Source: Fallopia convolvulus
Taxonomy: Eukaryota > Streptophyta > Magnoliopsida > Caryophyllales > Polygonaceae
Reading direction: 5' to 3'
Assembly (NCBI GenBank): GCA_964016875.1
Contig: OZ024728.1
Span: 30,511,865-30,575,864 of the forward strand
DNA: 64,000 nucleotides
In this document: positions 43,271 to 53,458 of the stretch, piece after piece
How positions within the stretch are numbered: position 1 is the first letter of the stretch
Layout: each line of letters starts with the position of its first letter
Program-made: the position numbers and the translations under genes
The notes under the pieces: model-generated
Database searches by the model: none
Seen by the model: only the letters and a program-made list of their open reading frames with translations
Told to the model about the DNA's origin: nothing

Positions 43271-45249
43271 TCACATAGAGCCTTGAATTTGTGGTCGCCT
43301 ATGCCAATTGTTATGGCAAATCTCCCTGGGTCACCTAGCTTTTCTGGAAAAGCAATAGATCGGACCTCGTCTTGCAAATCTATGATGGATCTTTTCCTGC
43401 TAAGAATATCTTTCAAAAATTTCGTGTAAGCCGGCATTTCGCTTAGGGCCTCAACGAATGGGATGGAAATATTAATGCCCTGGAGAATCTTTACGAAATG
43501 CTTGAACTTACTCTCAGTAGAGTCCTTTGATTTCTTCATAGGAAAAGGAAGATATTTCACCATTCTCGGAACCAAGTCAGGCTCGAGTGGTGGTGCTACC
43601 GGGTCGACACTAGGGTCGTTAGGTGCTCTCGGTGGGTCGTTATCGACCCTGATGGGGTCGTTAACTACTTTGGGATTGAGAGGAGGGCTCGGATTAGAAA
43701 ACTTACCTGGACTAGGGTCGTCGACTACCCTGGAATCCTCGTCACCATGGTGTGCCGGTTCGGTACTTGCACTCGCTGGGTCGTTATCGAGCTGAACCGT
43801 GGCATCCTCTTCAGTCTTTTCCCTAGCTTGGACACACTCCGGTAGTGTCTTTCCGCTCCTAAGGTGTACTGCTGCTATTTGTCCCTTAGGGTTCTCCTCG
43901 GGACGGCCCGGGAGTTGCCCCTGTGGTCTTGGAATCTGTGTAGGAAGGTTCCCTAGTTGAGAATCGACATTTTTCTTCCACACATCGAACTCTCCCCATC
44001 GTTTGTTTTGATTGTTAAGGTTGGCTTGAACTTCGTTAACCTTGTTATTCACTCCGTTAATGCCTTCCTGTAACCCTCGTACCCATGATGGTGGCTCCTG
44101 ATAGCTTGGTGGTCGATATGGTACGAGTCTTCTATCCGGTGGAGGAACTGCATAGTTGGCATTCGGATTTTGGTTGCCCCACGTTGGATAAGTGTTCGAC
44201 CTGTCAAAATTACTAGGCTGGTTTCTGTATGGGCCTCTCTTATAGTTCACTTCAGCATATGTCTCAGCGGCTCTTACCTGTTCTATGTTAGTGCAAGCAG
44301 AAGTACTATGGGTAGAAGAGCCACACTCTTGACAAGATTGAGAGGATTTCAGAAAACTTACCTGCTTCTTCATGCGGTTGACCTCGTCTTGTAGAAATTG
44401 ATTTTTGACATCTGGGTCAACATCATCTTTGTTAGGCATGTAGAGACGCTTCTAGGGCTGGGGAGATTGCTGGGTACCACACATGGCATCATAGTTAGAC
44501 AGCTTGTCTAACAATTCCCATGCAGTCGTAGGTTCCATCTCTATAAAACCGCACGCTGTATGCGTGTTGATGCGGTTCTTCGTCTCTGCATTAATACCCT
44601 GGAAAAAGATTTCTTGGAGCACATATAAAGGTTGCCCATGAGTGGGGCATTGTCTAAGCATCTCCTTAAATCTTTCCCATGTTTCAACAAAAGTCTCATT
44701 AGGTAGCTGGTGATAGGAGGTGATGTGCTTTCTCAACTCCGTTGTCTTGGCAGGAGGGAAAATGTTTGTAAGAAATTGATCATACAAAGTCTTCCAAGTC
44801 CTGATAGACTTAGAAGGTAAGCTCTCCAACCAGCTCAGGGCCTTTCCAGTAAGAGACCACCTGATAGCTTTTAACAGAACATATTCAAGTGAGACACCTT
44901 CAACAACTATGGTGTCACATAAATCAAGAAAATTCCTAATATGTTCCATAGGGCACTCGGAAGGTTTCCCTTCAAACTGAGCCCGTTTGATCAAGGATAT
45001 AAACTGAGACTTAATCTCAAAAGGTTTCCCTATCTCCGGAAGCACAATTGGAGACTCTGGCACCCTCAGTTCCGGATGCATGTATTCTTTGGCATTCCTT
45101 GGATAGGCATTCAGCTCTTCCTGTAGACGGGCACTATTGACTCGCTGACGCTCAGCCTCGGCAGCAACGACTTCTTTCTCGATTTTTAACGCCTCCATCT
45201 GCCTCTGTAGTTCGGCCATCTGACGAGTCAACTCCTCGGGTGTAGCCAT
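43207..45249 (-). pseudogene. Element C: Gag
   Basis: From ATG 45249 the N-terminal Gag (coiled-coil-like MAELQRQMEALKIEKEVV, then Gag core with RWSLTGKALSWLESLPSKSI and ETWERFKEMLRQCPTHG) runs to a stop at 44452-44454. The same frame resumes at once with an RLYMPNKDDVDPDV-type sequence, a CCHC zinc knuckle (CQECGSSTHSTSAC at about 44300-44345) and a Pro/Asp-rich region whose VVNDP/VDNDP repeats come from the TCGTTAACGA-related motif (43610-43690). One nonsense change within gag and a frameshift at its end are the visible defects. Confidence 0.85.
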
Positions 45250-45438
45250 AGCTCGGTTTTCTCGGCGTCTACGGTGCAGAGAACGTTCAGGTTCGGAATA
45301 ATAACCGGTGCTGTCAAATTTGAGCCTTCGACGCCAGCTGGCATATGCTTAGAAAACAGACAAAGAAAACAAAAATTAAAAACAAAAACGGGGTCGGGCT
45401 ATTCCTAGACCCACAGATAAACAAACAAACTTGTTGCC
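45250..45438 (-). other. Element C: short 5' leader
   Basis: About 190 bp between PBS and the gag ATG. No gene. Confidence 0.7.
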
Positions 45439-45456
45439 TCCCCGGCAACGGCGCCA
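45439..45456 (-). promoter_or_regulatory. Element C: primer binding site (tRNA-Asp)
   Basis: The minus strand reads TGGCGCCGTTGCCGGGGA, complementary to the 3' end of plant tRNA-Asp and characteristic of Athila and related elements. It lies three bases from the LTR end at 45460. Confidence 0.9.
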
Positions 45457-45459
45457 ATT

Positions 45460-46947
45460 TGTTGAGAGGGTTGATTGACAACAAATAAATTTATAGTCAA
45501 GAACCCGCTGAGTATAGGGGAGTCAAGATCGTTCCACGGGAAGCACTGTTGTTTGTTTATCAAACTACTTAGAGAAATAAAACAAAGCAAAACAACACAA
45601 CACACCTACGACCAACCTCGTTAACGACTTTGTCAGGGTCGTTAACGAACCTGGATAAACTACGAAAACACACACTAACGACCTAAGAACAGGTTCGGTA
45701 CCGAGGCAACGAACTCAGTAACGAATATAACCGAAGAAGTTCAAATAAGAACAAAAATCTAGGACAAGGGTACCACAACATAGCCATGCATATAAACTCG
45801 TAAGAAGATAAAGATCATGCCTTTAAATAGATAAATTCATCAACTTTCGCTGATTAGCAAGCAAATCAATTTATTCTCATAAACTAATTCACCCAATCAC
45901 TTGTTTTTGATCCAAAGCTCGAAACTTTCGTTGTCGAACAATATCAACATTCAAGTTACTAACTTTCTCTTTCGAACAAGTTAAGAACTCAAATTACCTC
46001 GATTCTCATCTAGGCATAAACGCAACAAGCAATCTAAAAATAGATAAAAGGCTTTCAACACATCAACTTACTCATCAAACCATGCACAACTATGCCGGGT
46101 TTAACCCCGACCCTAGATAAGAAAACTACTCACTACTCATAACTATAAAGCAAACAAATTCAATAAGAGAAAACATTGAAAACAAAACCAACTACAAATT
46201 AATAAGAAATATCGTCTTACAGACCTCAGAAGAAACCGAAAACAACAAGAATACCGAATAGAATAACGATCAACGACATGGCTTCACTCTCGTTCCACCT
46301 CGGTACGACTTCTCCTCCGACTCGTCTCTTCTCTCTCTCAGCTCTCCTCAATCTGATCTCCACTTCTACCCCCCTCAGGCTAGAAAAGAAGGGTATTTAT
46401 ACTATAAAAGCTATCTAATAAAAAAGGCTAGAAGATAAAAACTTTTCTAAAAAAATAGAAACTAACTCTAAAAAGATAAAAAATAAAATCTAAAAAGATA
46501 ACAAGACCTAAAATACAAAATAATAACCCTAAAACTCATTAAAAACCCTACCGACACGGAATCATCAAGACAGATTTCCGCACAGGGTCGGTAGACATAA
46601 GATCGAACTCTCGAAATACTCTATCTCTAAGCCTCGTTAACGACCCTTCACAGCCTCGCTAACGAGCCTGGATTTGGCTTTCTTCAACACTTCAACTCTA
46701 AAAATCTGACTTCGACTCCTTTATCCTCATATTCTTCCGTCTTCCACCATAGCACTCCATTCAGCTCTAAAAAGCACCGTTTCCTTGCTAAAACCTACAA
46801 AAAGACACAAAACGGAGTAGCTTCCATACTTTTCACAAAATATGCAAACTCATCCAAAAACACACAAAACTAACCCTAAAACTACTAAAACTAAACCTAA
46901 CAACTTAAGAAAACACACTAAAAACTATACCAAAAACATGAATATCA
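45460..46947 (-). repeat. Element C: right (5') LTR
   Basis: 1488 bp, near-identical to 33461-34943. A minus-strand TATAAATAC box lies at 46393-46401. Confidence 0.95.
46393..46401 (-). promoter_or_regulatory. Element C: LTR TATA box
   Basis: The plus strand GTATTTATA reads TATAAATAC on the minus strand, oriented towards gag. It is conserved in the other LTR (34404-34412). Confidence 0.65.
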
Positions 46948-46952
46948 GTTGA

Positions 46953-47465
46953 TATTCTATGTCTTGGTTGTTATAGATATTTTGAGTTTGTTAGAATATT
47001 TTCTTAAATAAATAAATCAGCCATGATTTATTTTATTTAAGGGAATTTAGATAGATATAGTTCTAGATATTTTATTATATCTTGGGAAGCAAGAAAAGGT
47101 AATTATTACCCCTCTAGGGTCGGCCATGATCCTTCCTTGCTCTCCAAGGAATAGCTTTGTATTCTACTATTAATACTTTTCAGTTTCATTAATAAAAATC
47201 AGCTTGAGAGAGATTAAACTCAAATTGGTTTAATCTATCTCTTGGGCCAAAATACAATTGTGTTGCTCGTGTGAATCATCATCATCATCGCCGATCATCA
47301 TCAACATCTTTCTCAATCTGTTTTGTTTGTCAATTCGGTTACTTGATCCGCAAGTTATTAACCTTAGAGCAATTTCAGGTTTGAAACAAGATTACTAGGC
47401 AAGATCGAGACTTGTTGGGTCATATACGAGATTATCAAGGAGGATTCCGAGGCAATCACGTATCA
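46953..47465 (+). repeat. Element B: 3' LTR, second piece
   Basis: It resumes after the GTTGA duplication (46948-46952) and matches about 25824-26503, ending CACGTATCA. An internal stretch corresponding to about 26188-26350 is missing near 47308. Confidence 0.9.
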
Positions 47466-48304
47466 ATATTTATTTGAGGAGGATGTTTGATTACTCTTTT
47501 ATTTAATGGAATTTGTTTGAATGGTCTCGTGTTCATGGGTTTTGATTAACTGAATGTATTTTATGGTTATATATGTTGGGAAGATCTGTATGAAGATTAC
47601 TGTTATTATTGTTACTATTATTGATATTATCTGTATTAAGTGTACTATTGTGATACTATTGTATTTTTTAAATGTGGTTATAATTGTGATGTTGTCTGTA
47701 TGTGTGTGTGTGTGTGTGTTTGTGTGTCTATGTGTCTGTGTGATTATTTAACGTTATTTGTTGAAATGATATGAATCGAAAACTATTGGTTTATGTGTGA
47801 ATTTTGGTTGCTAGGGTTTTGTGTGGTTTTTCAAACGTTCTATATGCATCTCATGCTTTCTAGCTTGAATTAGAATTGTAGCTGACCCTTCGGGGAATAT
47901 TTTTACAGTTTCAGGTACATTCGAGGAATTGTGATAGATCATCTATGAAGTGGTGAAGCGGTTGTTGGCACGCGTGTCATTAGGTTCGGTTTGTTGGGAT
48001 TTGGTTATCTATGTATTCATATTTGTCTGTTGAATCGTTTTGTTGCTAGTTGGAGGAAACTGGTTTAGAATGGTTTGAGTTTACAAAATGGCATGATTGT
48101 TATCTTTTGTTTGTGAATTCGAGATTTATATGAATGTTTTTAATATTTGATATTTAATATAAAAATGAGTTGGATGCTTAATTTCATTTTTTCGTCATGT
48201 CCGAGTTGCAAGATCCTAGTGAATTTGTTTGTCAGACTAATCTGAGTAGTACTCGGACAGGGTCTACCACCGAGTAGTGCTCCGACGAAAGTCGGGGTGT
48301 TACA
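47466..48304 (+). repeat. Element A: right LTR, third piece
   Basis: It matches 11001-11858 of the left LTR, including a (TG)n run (47699-47720), and ends GGGGTGTTACA. Confidence 0.9.
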
Positions 48305-48376
48305 TAAATCAAGATTAATTTAAATGTTCTACACAATTCATTATAATAACAATTGATTAATTGGGGGGACATTCTA

Positions 48377-49355
48377 TGATCTTATATGAAATCATTATAT
48401 TCCTTTAGAATCGATCATTCTTACATGAAATCGCGTTATATTCATTTAGAATCGATCATTCTTATAAAAAAGCGGTATATTCCTTTTGTTTCGATCATTC
48501 TTATAAGAAATCTTTATATTCCTTTCGATTCAATCATTCTTATAAGAAAGTGTTACATTCATTTAGATTTAATCATTCTTATAAGAAAGCGTTGCATTCA
48601 TTTAGATTTGATCATTCTTATAAGAAAGCGTTACATTCATTTAGATTTGATCATTCCTATAAGAATGCATTACATTCATTTGGAATCAGTCGTTCTTATA
48701 AGAAAGCATTATATCCCTTTCGAATCGATCATTCCTATAAGAAAACGTTATATTCCTTTAGATTCGACCATTCTTGTAAGAAATCGTTATATTCCTTTCG
48801 AATCGATCATTCCTATAAGAAAACGTTTATTCCTTTAGATTCGACCATTCTTGTAAGAAATCATTATATTCCTTTCGATTCCGTCATTATATAAGAAAGT
48901 GTTATATTCCTTTAGATTCGATCATTCTTATAAGAAAGCGTTACATTCATTTAGAATCCATCATTCCTATAAAAAAGCATTATATTTCTTTAGATTCGAT
49001 CATTCTTATAAGAAACCGTTATATTCCTTTCGATTCGATCATTCTATAAGAAAACGTTATATTCCTTTAGATTCGATCATTCTTATAAGAAAGCATTACA
49101 TTCATTTACATTGGATCATTCCTATAAAAAGCGTTATATTCCTTTACATTCGATCATTCCTATAAGAAAGCGTTATATTCCTTTAGAATCGATCATTCTT
49201 ATAAGAAAGCGTTATATTCCATAAGAATGATCGATCATTCTTATAGGAAAGCGTTATATTCCATAACAATAATCGATCATTGTTATAAAAAAGCATTATA
49301 TTTCTTTAGAATCGATAATTCTTATAAGAAATCGTTATATTCCTTTAGATCCGAT
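48377..49355. repeat. 39-bp tandem repeat array
   Basis: About 25 imperfect copies of a unit built from ATCATTCTTATAAGAAA, GCGTTATATTCC and TTTAGATTCG. The period is 39 bp where measured (for example 48532, 48571 and 48610). Because 39 is a multiple of three and the unit has stop-free frames, long open frames arise (48386-48838, 48550-48894, 48899-49165); these are repeat artefacts. The last units, after about 49200, are rearranged. Confidence 0.9.
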
Positions 49356-50815
49356 CAAGTTTATAATGTTGAATCTTTCGATTGAACGATCCAATTTTAC
49401 GACCCGATCAAGAGACCCTTCTACGATCTGATAATAGAATTCCGAATTTAATAACATTGGTTTAAAGGTTTAGGATTTAGGGTAAAAAATACTATTATAT
49501 TTCATTATAATCAAATCAAGATATTACATAAATACATAGTCTTGTATTATTATTAACTCTAATAAAATAATATTATTTTTTTATCATAGTATTCTATTTA
49601 CCTAAATAATGATGAATGATATCTCCAAAATTTACATTCACCTCTTATTTTTAATTATCTTATATATCAACCTACCCATACTTTACATTCACCTCTTATT
49701 TTAATTATCTTAGTGGTACATGAAAAAAAAATTAATTGTCAAATGTTCAAAAGGGCGTTCCTAGAAATTGTCATAAAAAGGACATTTTTTACGAAGTCGT
49801 CATCAAAGATTAGTAATATATATATATATAAGTTAGTAGTAGTGGTACATTTGTTTTTACCATACCAATCGATTAAAGTTTTGCCTTACAAACAAAATCG
49901 TCATCAACCCCAACTATTCATTAAAACAGTGCAATCAATGCCTTGTAATTGACATACTAAATTATTAATAGGATTTAATTGTCATCTTAAGTTCCAACTG
50001 TTCTTTAATTAATGTTCTTTTTTTTGAGAGGGTTAATTAACATTTTCTAGTCGAGCGAAAGAAGATGATTTTGATTATAAAAAAGGATTTAAAATATTTA
50101 ACTTATGTGAATGTTACCTAAAAGGCCCTAATCGCCCTTAAATAATAATTTTTATAACATTACTCGAAAAAATAAATAATTGTTTACTATTTACTCGACA
50201 TAAAAATTATGTAAATCATAAAGTGTACGTTCTATGACGTAAATATAACTATTGTAAAATAACATAATTTTAAATGTTCTATACAACTCATTATAATAAC
50301 AATTGATCAATTAGGGTGACATTGTATGGTAAGCTTACTTATATATGGTTTAGGGTTTGGAATTGATAAATATGGATTGATAATTAAATTTGAACAACAT
50401 TGTAATCAATTTTGAATAATATATATCAATTTTTTAGGGTTTATATGGTATCTGGTTGAAGCGTTAACAAGGTATAGCTTTTTCAAATTTGAATGTTACA
50501 TATTTATCCCCTAGATAACATATTTCATATTCTCATTTTCTTTAGATTTCGAATTGATAAAATCCCGATTCACTTTTTACCTTAGAAACCAAATCGTCAT
50601 CAACCTTTTCAGATCCTCCTTATAGCATGCGTTTTTTTAAATATCATGTTTTTCTTCTTAAAACAGTGCAGTCACTGCCTCGAAATTGAAAGATTAAATT
50701 GTTATTTTCGATTTTAATTTTCCACAAAACCCTAAACCCAATTGTTCATTTACACTTTCTTTTTTTTATGTCGACATCATTAACATTGTTTTTTCGGTCG
50801 AACTAATTAACGTTC
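49356..50815. other. AT-rich non-coding stretch
   Basis: No gene recognised. A ~60-bp piece at about 50262-50330 repeats, with changes, the sequence at 48308-48375 just before the tandem array. Confidence 0.5.
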
Positions 50816-50818
50816 AAT

Positions 50819-50826
50819 TATAAATA
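50819..50826 (+). promoter_or_regulatory. Candidate TATA box of a broken host gene
   Basis: TATAAATA, about 80 bp before ATG 50906, with a CT-rich stretch in between (CATCTCTCACTTCTCTTC) typical of plant 5' UTRs. Confidence 0.45.
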
Positions 50827-50905
50827 CACCTCATAATATTGCTCTGGTCATCCCATTTTCCTCATCTCTCACTTCTCTTCATCCCTCAACAACCACAAAA
50901 CGAAA

Positions 50906-51016
50906 ATGGCGGAGAAGAGCACAAGAACCCCACTTGCCGCCACCCAGTGTCTTGAAGAAATGACCGCCACTCCAATATCAGAAACTGGCCTCTTGTCCAC
51001 GTACGAGAAGGCGTAA
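50906..51016 (+). pseudogene. Short N-terminal coding start of an unrecognised gene
   Basis: 36 codons starting MAEKSTRTPLAATQ and ending at TAA 51014-51016. The base composition (about half G+C) stands out from the AT-rich flanks, and a TATA box with a CT-rich leader precedes it. I do not recognise the protein. The frame ends just before a large inverted repeat at 51028, so it may be the first exon of a gene cut off by that rearrangement or by the CACTA element downstream. A longer antisense frame (51146-50886) is produced by the inverted repeat. Confidence 0.35.
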
Positions 51017-51027
51017 TCAACAGCCAA

Positions 51028-51195
51028 CAACGTTTGTATCCAAACCAGAATGTACTATGCCCGACTTCTACGCAAGGGGCACCCCTTGCGTAGAAGTCGA
51101 GCATACTACATTCTGGTTTGGATACAAACGTTGGGGGTGGATACATTCTGGTTTGGATACAAACGTTGGGGGTGGATACAAACGTAGAAGTCGAG
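51028..51195. repeat. Near-perfect long hairpin with adjoining 35-bp tandem repeats
   Basis: Arms 51028-51079 and 51082-51133 (52 bp each, two mismatches) are separated by only 2 nt. The right arm passes into two head-to-tail copies of a 35-bp unit (51108-51142 and 51143-51177; ACATTCTGGTTTGG ... GGGGGTGGAT) and a partial third. Confidence 0.9.
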
Positions 51196-51224
51196 CATAG
51201 TACAAACGTTGGGGGTGGATACCC

Positions 51225-51541
51225 AAAATTTGATACCGGTTAAGAAAGCTAGTATCCGTGTATTTGTATGCATACCGGTTTTATAAAAAAACTGGTATGG
51301 AAAAATAAAAAAAGCACACGGATACCAGTTTTCTAGAAAAACTGGTATTCAATATTCCTCTCGCATACCACTATTTCATAAAACTGGTATCCACCTTTTT
51401 ACTTGCATACCACTATTTAAGAAAACTGGTATCCGACATCTTTTACGCATAACAGTTTTATAAAATCTGGTATCCGAGAGTTTTTTTTTGCATTCTAGTT
51501 TTCTATAAAACTGGTATCCGTGGGCAAATATATCTTTTTTT
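51225..51541. repeat. CACTA element: subterminal hairpin repeats
   Basis: About six units pairing ATACCAGTTTT or ATACCACTATTT with AAAACTGGTAT across a short AT loop, for example 51322-51352, 51366-51392 and 51405-51433. Such arrays lie just inside CACTA termini. The exact left terminus (CACTA...) was not found. Confidence 0.7.
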
Positions 51542-52266
51542 TAAAAATAAATTTATTTTAGTTTTCTTGTTTGTCAACTTCGGCCTCTCAAATTCACAAA
51601 CCGACCGTACGTGATTATTCGAGGATATTATCTCTACTAGTAGCACCCTCGATATTTTCCCCTCTTTTGGTTTAGGTCTTTGTTGTTACTAGGTATGTAG
51701 TTTTATAAGAAGATTTTTAATTTTGTTTTTTATTTCAATTTTTCTAAAATTATTAGTTTTGATTACATTGTTTTGGCTTTATCTCAATATTAGGGTTTAT
51801 ATCTTGCACTAGTTTACCTGATCCGTATCAATCTAGAGCAAACTAAGAGATATATATCGTGATCAATCTTCACGATTATCAGGTAATCTATCAAACTTTA
51901 AACTGTTTGCTTCCAATTTCCTATTTTTATGATTTGAATTGTTATATGTTTTTATTTGATGGATAGATGTTAAATTTTTTATTTGTTATTAGCTAGTTTG
52001 AAGTGTTTTTTATTTAGTTTGGTGTTGTGATTGTTGATTCTGATTGGAAATTGCTCGTATGGTTAATTGATTGGCATATGGATTGCATATTTCACATGGA
52101 ATATAATCATGATTTTATTTTTGCTTGCTTTTGGTTGGGCACAATTTTTGGTTACGTAGTGATTTTTCAATATATATGTACGAATCCTTTTCACTTAATC
52201 TCTATTAAATATTACGCTTTATTAACTATGATCTTGCTTGTCTATATGGTTTTATTGATGTAGTTA
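51542..52266 (+). other. CACTA element: leader of the transposase gene
   Basis: AT-rich, probably 5' UTR and intron sequence upstream of the transposase ATG. No separate gene is supported; the open frame at 52027-52263 has no recognisable domain. Confidence 0.5.
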
Positions 52267-53457
52267 ATGGATAGAAATTTGATGTTTGCTAATCGTTTGA
52301 AGGAAGAATATGAAGATGGAGTGGAGGAATTTTTTAACTTTGCCATGCAAAATGCTAAAGATCCTTCAAAAATTCCTTGTCCATGCACACGTTGTCTAAA
52401 CGCAAATAGAAAGGATGCTAATGGTTTAAGAGATGATTTGATTATAAATGGAATTGATCAAACCTACACTTGTTGGACGTGTCATGGGGAAACAGAGCAT
52501 ACAGTCAATACGGACAACATGGAGAGTCCTAATTTTGAAGTTGATCAGTTGGAAGAAATGATACAGGTTGTTAGAGAGGACTTTCATGATCGCTCAGATA
52601 TGTTTGATGAAATAAAAAGTGACGCTCGAGAACCTTTATATGCTTCTTGTAGAAAGTTCTCAAAATTGTCTGCTGTTTTGAAGTTGTTCCATCTAAAAGC
52701 ATCTAACGGGTGGACAGATAAGAGTTTCACGACTCTACTTCAACTCTTAAGAGATATTCTACCTGATGATGATAATGTGTTTCCTGATTCTACATATATG
52801 GCCAAAAAGCTGGTTCGATCATTGAATATGGGTTATGAGAGGATTCATGCTTGTCCTAATGATTGTATATTGTACCGAAATGAATATGCATCACTTGAGA
52901 AATGTCCGAATTATTGTGGTCGATCACATTACAAGAGAAAAGGTGTCCCAACTAAGGTATTGTGGTATTTTCCTATTATACCTCAATTTAAACGTTTATT
53001 CTCAAACGTTGAAGATGCAAAGATTCTAAGATGGCATGCAGAGGATAGGATTTCTGATGGTCAATTAAGGCATCCAGCAAATTCTACCCAATGGGTTAAT
53101 TTTGATACTAAATTTCCTGATTTTGGTCATGAGGATAGAAACTTGCGTCTTGCTTTGTCAACTGATGCGGTGAGCCCCCATGGAAATCAATCTAGCATGC
53201 ATAGTACTTGGCCTGTTATTTTAGTTATTTATAATCTTCCTCCATGGTTGTGCATGAAACGGAAGTATATGATGCTGTCGTTGTTGATTTCTGGACCGAA
53301 GCAACCTGGAAATGATATAGATGTTTACCTAGCACATCTCATTGAGGATCTAAAGCTTTTGTGGGATCGTGGGGTGGAAGTTTATGATGCATACAAGAAA
53401 CAAAATTTTTTCATGCGAGCAATGCTATTTTGCACGATTAATGATTTTTACCAATAG
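52267..53457 (+). pseudogene. CACTA (En/Spm) TNP2-like transposase, N-terminal part
   Basis: 396 codons from ATG 52267. Residues ~1-80 form the transposase-associated domain (EYEDGVEEFFNFAMQNA, KIPCPCTRCLNANRKD, TCWTCHGE) with its Cys-rich putative zinc-binding pattern. Residues ~130-390 are the Tnp2 domain (KLFHLKASNGWTDKSFTTLL, LRLALSTDAVSPHGN, WPVILVIYNLPPWLCMK, SGPKQPGNDIDVYL). The frame ends at TINDFYQ, where the family continues with a Cys-containing segment that is missing here. A remnant of what follows (KLKKAFNGEFEEVPPP) appears at 53468-53515 in another frame. Confidence 0.9.
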
Positions 53458-53458
53458 C

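Larger units (their letters stand above)
33461..46947 (-). mobile_element. Element C: Athila-like Ty3/gypsy retrotransposon nested in element B
   Basis: 13,487 bp with perfect target duplication GTTGA (33456-33460 and 46948-46952). LTRs 33461-34943 and 45460-46947 start TGTTGAGAGG and end ATATCA. The PBS is complementary to tRNA-Asp, as is usual for Athila. Coding order on the minus strand: gag, protease, RT/RNase H, integrase, then a downstream ORF of the Athila ORF/env-like position. Several frameshifts and stops break the genes. The element also carries the palindrome TCGTTAACGA at least 17 times. Confidence 0.95.
25374..47465 (+). mobile_element. Element B: CRM-like Ty3/gypsy retrotransposon, containing nested element C
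   Basis: 5' LTR 25374-26503, coding region about 27856-33185, 3' LTR split as 33011-33460 and 46953-47465. Ends TGATGCAG...GTATCA. Flanking 5-mers ATATG (25369-25373) and ATATT (47466-47470) form a target duplication with one mismatch, and the element A LTR resumes correctly after it. Without element C its length is about 8.6 kb. The RT/integrase wording and the coding region that runs into the 3' LTR place it with the CRM (centromeric retrotransposon) lineage. That suggests, but does not prove, a pericentromeric location. Confidence 0.9.
8854..48304 (+). mobile_element. Element A: LTR element with ~3-kb LTRs and short non-coding interior, split by nested insertions
   Basis: Left LTR 8854-11858, internal region 11859-12786, right LTR in three pieces: 12787-12817, 23433-25373 and 47466-48304. 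Net size without insertions is about 6.7 kb. LTR ends are TGTAATACCC and GGTGTTACA. The flanking 5-mers are TACAT (8849-8853) and TAAAT (48305-48309), a target duplication with one mismatch. The element has PBS and polypurine-tract signals but no coding capacity, as in large retrotransposon derivatives (LARDs). The plus orientation follows from the PBS beside the left LTR and the PPT beside the right LTR. Confidence 0.8.

Noticed and set aside
48386..49165. Open frames of 88-150 codons with a repeated peptide
   Set aside because: They follow from the 39-bp tandem repeat, whose period is a multiple of three; the translated repeat has no known family and all three frames are partly open.
48377..49355. 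CRISPR-like array
   Set aside because: Direct tandem units without unique spacers, in a plant nuclear context.
50886..51146. 86-codon minus-strand frame
   Set aside because: It runs antisense through the coding start and both arms of the hairpin; it has no recognisable domain.
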